The position numbers and the translations under genes were made by a program. Of a stretch of 6,604 bases of DNA, positions 6,191 through 6,604 are shown one piece after another. Numbering within the stretch: position 1 is the first letter of the stretch; every line of letters begins with the position of its first letter. Source of the stretch: an uncultured Campylobacter sp. (GTDB taxonomy: Bacteria; Campylobacterota; Campylobacteria; Campylobacterales; Campylobacteraceae); contig CALIWP010000119.1 of NCBI GenBank assembly GCA_938046705.1, positions 1 to 6,604 of the forward strand, read 5' to 3'. The notes beneath the pieces are model-generated. The model did not search any database and was not told the origin of the DNA. It was given only the letters and a program-made list of their open reading frames with translations.

Positions 6191-6604
6191 TATTTTTTAT
6201 AAATCTCTTTCTAAATAAAATTTCCCCGAAAAACAGCGCCCCCATCAGCGCATAAGAGACCGCGCCGCTATAAACGCTCCAGTAAAATTTATCTTTCATC
6301 AAGGCTAGCGCGAGCGAGAATGCGGCGTTAAAAACAAAAAATGCGCACCAAATTTTGGTCAAATTTCGCGTATAGACCACGCCTTTTTCGTCCAAATTTG
6401 GCTCTTTTAGCCTTGCGATTTTGGTGATGACGGCCTCGTTTTTTAGGCTAAAAGCAAAAAACGCCAAAAACGCCAAACTCACCAAAACAGGGTAAAGATA
6501 CGCCAAAAATCCGCCTCTAAAAATCATACAAACTATGAAAAAAACGGCGGCAAGGGTGCTAAGCTTTCTCTCAAAACCGCTTGAATACGCCGCGCGCGCT
6601 ATCC
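6180..6604 (-). CDS. COG4648-type integral membrane protein (ApeG-like), 5' end outside window
   Basis: About 140 C-terminal residues of a polytopic membrane protein. The frame stays open to the right edge (upstream codons read IARAAYSSGFERKLSTLAAVFF), so the internal ATG at 6527 is probably not the true start. Recognisable COG4648 phrases are LYPVLVSLAFLAFFAFSL, IARLKEP, GVVYTRNLTKIWCAFFVFNA and YALMGALFFGEILFRKR. At least four hydrophobic segments are visible, with a basic C-terminus. Proteins of this group are roughly 180-200 residues and sit directly before the AMP-ligase in aryl polyene clusters; their molecular role is unknown. The high aromatic content and R-N-x-T-K-I-W motif are family-typical. 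The last 11 bp overlap the ligase gene. Confidence 0.83.
   Translation of the reverse strand, partial: IARAAYSSGFERKLSTLAAVFFIVCMIFRGGFLAYLYPVLVSLAFLAFFAFSLKNEAVITKIARLKEPNLDEKGVVYTRNLTKIWCAFFVFNAAFSLALALMKDKFYWSVYSGAVSYALMGALFFGEILFRKRFIKNNEL

Noticed and set aside
6525..6527. ATG at 6527 as the start of the COG4648 gene
   Set aside because: The frame is open to the window edge with family-like basic and hydrophobic residues upstream, and 115 residues is short for the family; the gene is better treated as 5' partial.

Overview
The window looks like Campylobacter DNA (Campylobacterota). The reasons are the protein families, the very frequent AAATTT words on both strands, the tight minus-strand gene packing, and a glucose-6-phosphate isomerase of the short form seen in this phylum. 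All genes lie on the minus strand, so transcription runs from position 6604 towards 1.

Right part, about 1757-6604: five genes, plus the 5' stub of a sixth, match the core of an aryl polyene (APE, xanthomonadin-like pigment) operon in its usual order. They are a COG4648 membrane protein (ApeG-like, cut by the window edge), an AMP-ligase fused to a hotdog dehydratase (ApeH+ApeI-like), a glycosyltransferase-2/LPLAT acyltransferase fusion (ApeJ-like), a 4HBT thioesterase (ApeK-like), a LolA-like periplasmic protein (ApeL-like), and the first ~49 codons of what is probably the MMPL/RND exporter (ApeM-like). Neighbouring genes overlap or sit within 1 nt of each other. By family knowledge, the ligase would load an aryl acid starter onto an ACP, the dehydratase would help build the polyene, ApeJ would join it to a membrane anchor, and the LolA-like and MMPL proteins would move the product outward. 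The ketosynthases, ketoreductase, second dehydratase and ACPs are not in the window.

Left part, 1 to about 1756: the 3' three-quarters of pgi, a secreted DUF1287 protein gene starting 3 bp after it, a 63-bp gap, and the 5' end of a YbiT-like ABC-F ATPase gene.

The main anomaly is the join. One uninterrupted 377-codon ORF (770-1903) starts as the exporter (signal anchor and first periplasmic residues) and switches near codon 46-51 to glucose-6-phosphate isomerase that lacks about its first 75-80 residues, including the GIGGSS-type sugar-phosphate loop. A marked base-composition step falls at the same place: seven sampled 60-nt lines gave about 38% G+C on the left and about 51% on the right. 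Two Campylobacter-type sequences of different origin therefore meet inside a gene. Either this is a real deletion, recombination or island-edge event, or it is a chimeric assembly of two co-resident Campylobacter genomes. The sequence alone cannot decide. No RNA genes, CRISPR arrays, insertion sequences or long repeats were seen.
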